Position numbers and translations under genes: made by a program. Positions 31,254 to 33,983 of a stretch of DNA of 33,983 nucleotides are shown piece after piece. Source of the DNA: Proteobacteria bacterium UBA1673 (GTDB lineage: Bacteria > Pseudomonadota > Gammaproteobacteria > Comchoanobacterales > Comchoanobacteraceae); contig DCKN01000018.1 in assembly GCA_002320385.1 (NCBI GenBank), positions 1,158 through 35,140 of the forward strand, given 5' to 3'. The notes under the pieces are model-generated. The model worked only from the letters and a program-made list of their open reading frames with translations, was not told where the DNA came from and made no database searches. How positions within the stretch are numbered: position 1 is the first letter of the stretch; each line of letters opens with the position of its first letter.

Positions 31254-33983
31254 ATGATGAGTAAGCGGTCCCACTATAAACAAATCATTAAATATGTATC
31301 CCAAAGCATCCTATTTTTCGTCTTAATCATGGTAACAAGCCCTGTTTACGCAGACAACAGTAGCGTCCTTTATAATATTCCTGGTATTGACAGCTCAATC
31401 ATTGATATTTTCATGCAGCCCGGGTTTGATTACTCAATAAGAATTCTCAACGATATCTCAGGCACGTTACAAGGCGTTTCTTCGCTCGCGCCGCGAACAT
31501 CACCATATGCTGAGGTTACCAAAAATCTGATCACGCTATTCACACGTGGTATGTTTTCAATTGCATTGATTCTTTTTTCTTATACCACCATTATCGGCAC
31601 AATTTATACCGCGACGGAAGGCGAAGTAATGGGGCGTAAAATGCAAACATACTTCATCTTATTTAGAACGTTTGTTGCAATGGCGCTCTATTTTCCTATG
31701 CAAAATGGATACTCATTACTACAAGCGCTTATCACCAATGTTGTGATTACATCAGTCATGGTAACCAACTATGCGTGGTATATGGTGGTCAGCGTGATGG
31801 TGACTGTGTTAAATGGCCCACTAGGCGTGCAATTACTGAGTAATGTCAATGAAGAGTTTACAGTCAATCAATTTGTCAACAATACGGAAACACAAGTCAC
31901 CAATTTCGTGGCATCAACAAGTAAAAACTACCTTGAGGCCAATTCAAGCGCTGAGCTTGCAAGCAGCGCGATAGTAATGGGGCAGCTTGGACAAATGATT
32001 TGTGTCTACAATAATTATTATCAGGCTGAGGGAACAAGTGGAATAAGTGCAGCCGAGCAAGCAATAACATCGATGATTTATTGTAGCGACAGTGATTGTC
32101 CATTCACAGGAGATGGTACCACAAATATTTCTTTGACGTTACCCGAGCCCACATCCGGACAATCGATGTCAGACTGTGGAAGTATTAATTATACGGTTAA
32201 TAGTGACTATACGGGATCGCCCGCGGGGTCGATCATTCAACCCCAATTAACGCAGTTGAGTATCCTAGCGAAAACATATTTTACAAATTATGTGCAAAAC
32301 AATAAGAGTATAAGTGCAACTGATTCCAGTATTGGTCAAACCTTAGCAAGTAATCTATATTCGCTCGTATCAGACGAGTTACTTTCACAAATCACAACTT
32401 ACAGCAACGCGCAACAAGCAGCGTCTGGCAATAATACACAACCGCAAGATTGGATCAATAAGCTCATCGACGGCGGATGGGCCATGGCTGCAAACAACTA
32501 CTTTTATTACGGCGCACAGTTATTCAGCGCCGCAGATTCTCTGGATCAAACCGTAAACTATGCAAGTTACTTATACGTCACCCCAGCCAAAAGCGAAAAC
32601 TTTGCCTTCTGCAAGTCGAACAGTGCGCTGGAAAGTGTTTGTGCCTATCTCCAGAATGCTGGCAATAATACATTGGGCGGTCGATCATATTGCTTAATCT
32701 ATCCTGATAGTTCAAATTGCCCTGGGTATGTGCCACCACAAAGTCAAGATAAGTCCTCAATGATGGCCTGTGCACAAAATATCAGTCAATGCGCGAATAT
32801 CTCTCAATATTTAATGGCTAACGAAACCAGCGGAGGCCAAACCACAGTCACAGCAAAAGATTTTGTAACCGTCTTCTACAATGGATGGAAAACGCAGATA
32901 CCTAATATCAATGATGTCAAATCCTTTGCTGAAATCGAAGCTATGACAAAACTATGTAATATTCCATTTGCAACCACATCACTCAATATTTGTGAATCCA
33001 GCGGTAGCTTCATCACTCCAGAAGAAGCCACGCCAATCTTCGGCGCAGCGGTGCTTGCTACAGGTATTATGATGTCGGTCATTCCATTTCGTTTCGCACT
33101 TATTGGGATTTTAGCAGTATTTAGCGCTTATTATGCTGGGATTGCTTTTTATCAAAACTATGTCGATATTTTTACTATATGGACAGACCCCAGTCAGCTA
33201 TATCCGGATACCTTAGCATTGGGGCTACAGTCATTTACTTATTTCACAGTAAAAGCTTGGTATGATACATTTGCTAACACGCAGGGTATATTATTTGTTT
33301 TCCCAATACAAACAATGAGTGCATTTGGCTATCGGGTTTTACTCTATAGTGTTGCCTTTATTTTTAATGTGGGTACAGCGACTTTTGCTGCCAATATTAC
33401 CATGACAATGGAGATGTTTTTTAGACAAGTCGTTATCGATACAGCAATTTCTCTGGCTCAGTGGTACTCAGCAATCCCAACACAATACGGCTGGTGGTGG
33501 ATTTATTCTTATTTTGATTTGCCTTTTGTCGTCTTGAGTTGGCAAAGTATGGTTAAAGACACGGGATTACCACTGCCATGCCCAATACCAATTATTATCA
33601 TCATTATTTTCTTTCCGCTATTTGTATCACTTATTATTGGATCCATACTCGTTAGTGTAGGTTATGTAGTGAATGCCATAACCTTGGCAGCCACCATGCT
33701 TGAGATATTAAACCCGGCCCAGATCATTCTAGAAATCAATTCATTTATTATTTCCAAGTGGAACCCACTCTATTTCGCCATCGCCACGCCATTGATCAGT
33801 TTTGCAACCTTGTTTGCATTTTTTCTGCCCATTTATCCAATTCTAGTCTACATTCTGACTGTGATAACCTGGGCAACACAGTACATCGAAACGCTGTTAG
33901 CCATGCCTATAATCCTTTTAGGTATGGCCAATCCTCAAGGACATTCACCCTTACTGGGTAAGGCTGAAAAAGCAATTATGTTA
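31254..33983 (+). CDS. Second DotA-family protein, 3' end beyond window
   Basis: The frame from ATG 31254 stays open for 910 codons to the window edge. It has an N-terminal signal peptide (basic MMSKRSHYK, core ILFFVLIMV, cleavage after VYA near residue 34). Next come two membrane segments of the DotA pattern (with LFRTFVAMALYFPMQNGYS, like the FRIVLGSSLLLPAFNSGYS block of the upstream gene), a long periplasmic region with scattered cysteines, and a C-terminal membrane bundle ending with GMANPQGHSPLLGKAEKA (from residue 890), the equivalent of the DotA signature. In DotA about 180 residues follow that signature, so a similar part is likely missing here. It starts 11 bp after the dotA stop. 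It could be a divergent second DotA or a paralogue for another role. Confidence 0.82.
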   Translation, partial: MMSKRSHYKQIIKYVSQSILFFVLIMVTSPVYADNSSVLYNIPGIDSSIIDIFMQPGFDYSIRILNDISGTLQGVSSLAPRTSPYAEVTKNLITLFTRGMFSIALILFSYTTIIGTIYTATEGEVMGRKMQTYFILFRTFVAMALYFPMQNGYSLLQALITNVVITSVMVTNYAWYMVVSVMVTVLNGPLGVQLLSNVNEEFTVNQFVNNTETQVTNFVASTSKNYLEANSSAELASSAIVMGQLGQMICVYNNYYQAEGTSGISAAEQAITSMIYCSDSDCPFTGDGTTNISLTLPEPTSGQSMSDCGSINYTVNSDYTGSPAGSIIQPQLTQLSILAKTYFTNYVQNNKSISATDSSIGQTLASNLYSLVSDELLSQITTYSNAQQAASGNNTQPQDWINKLIDGGWAMAANNYFYYGAQLFSAADSLDQTVNYASYLYVTPAKSENFAFCKSNSALESVCAYLQNAGNNTLGGRSYCLIYPDSSNCPGYVPPQSQDKSSMMACAQNISQCANISQYLMANETSGGQTTVTAKDFVTVFYNGWKTQIPNINDVKSFAEIEAMTKLCNIPFATTSLNICESSGSFITPEEATPIFGAAVLATGIMMSVIPFRFALIGILAVFSAYYAGIAFYQNYVDIFTIWTDPSQLYPDTLALGLQSFTYFTVKAWYDTFANTQGILFVFPIQTMSAFGYRVLLYSVAFIFNVGTATFAANITMTMEMFFRQVVIDTAISLAQWYSAIPTQYGWWWIYSYFDLPFVVLSWQSMVKDTGLPLPCPIPIIIIIIFFPLFVSLIIGSILVSVGYVVNAITLAATMLEILNPAQIILEINSFIISKWNPLYFAIATPLISFATLFAFFLPIYPILVYILTVITWATQYIETLLAMPIILLGMANPQGHSPLLGKAEKAIML

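Overview
The window looks like chromosome of a gammaproteobacterium of the Legionellales (Legionella/Coxiella-like, host-associated). The evidence is an icmV-dotA pair of the Dot/Icm type IVB secretion system, a gammaproteobacterial rph / gmk-rpoZ-...-spoT neighbourhood, and large orphan membrane and serine-rich proteins of the kind that often turn out to be Dot/Icm substrates. The sequence is visibly A+T-rich. I cannot name a genus from sequence alone.

Layout. (1) 1-9466: a partial rph on the minus strand, then gmk, rpoZ, an unknown 1295-residue membrane-anchored protein inserted between rpoZ and spoT, spoT, and a rubredoxin reductase-like flavoprotein. (2) 9639-13375: pcnB-feoA-feoB (RNA polyadenylation and ferrous iron uptake), apparently one transcript. 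(3) 13386-15634, minus strand: an unknown exported protein and NADP-type glutamate dehydrogenase. (4) 16101-17618: murJ (lipid II flippase). (5) 17643-25663: an accessory block without recognisable families. Three serine-rich hydrophilic proteins point left and two large paralogous multi-spanning membrane proteins point right, from one divergent control region. (6) 25744-27356, minus strand: folD-lpxH, translationally coupled. (7) 27578-end: icmV, dotA and a second tandem DotA-family gene that runs off the window.

How it fits together. Core genes cover nucleotide and stringent-response metabolism, iron, nitrogen assimilation and envelope synthesis. The Dot/Icm genes supply an inner-membrane part of an export machine. 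The best candidates for undescribed biology are the 17.6-25.7 kb block (two colinear paralogues plus three proteins with near-identical strong promoters and almost no leader), the 1295-residue protein wedged into the gmk-rpoZ-spoT cluster, and the tandem DotA duplication. Many promoters here fit a sigma70 pattern with exactly 17 bp between -35 and -10 elements.

Limits: all calls come from reading translations and motifs. Paralogy, effector status and regulation are inferences that were not tested by search.
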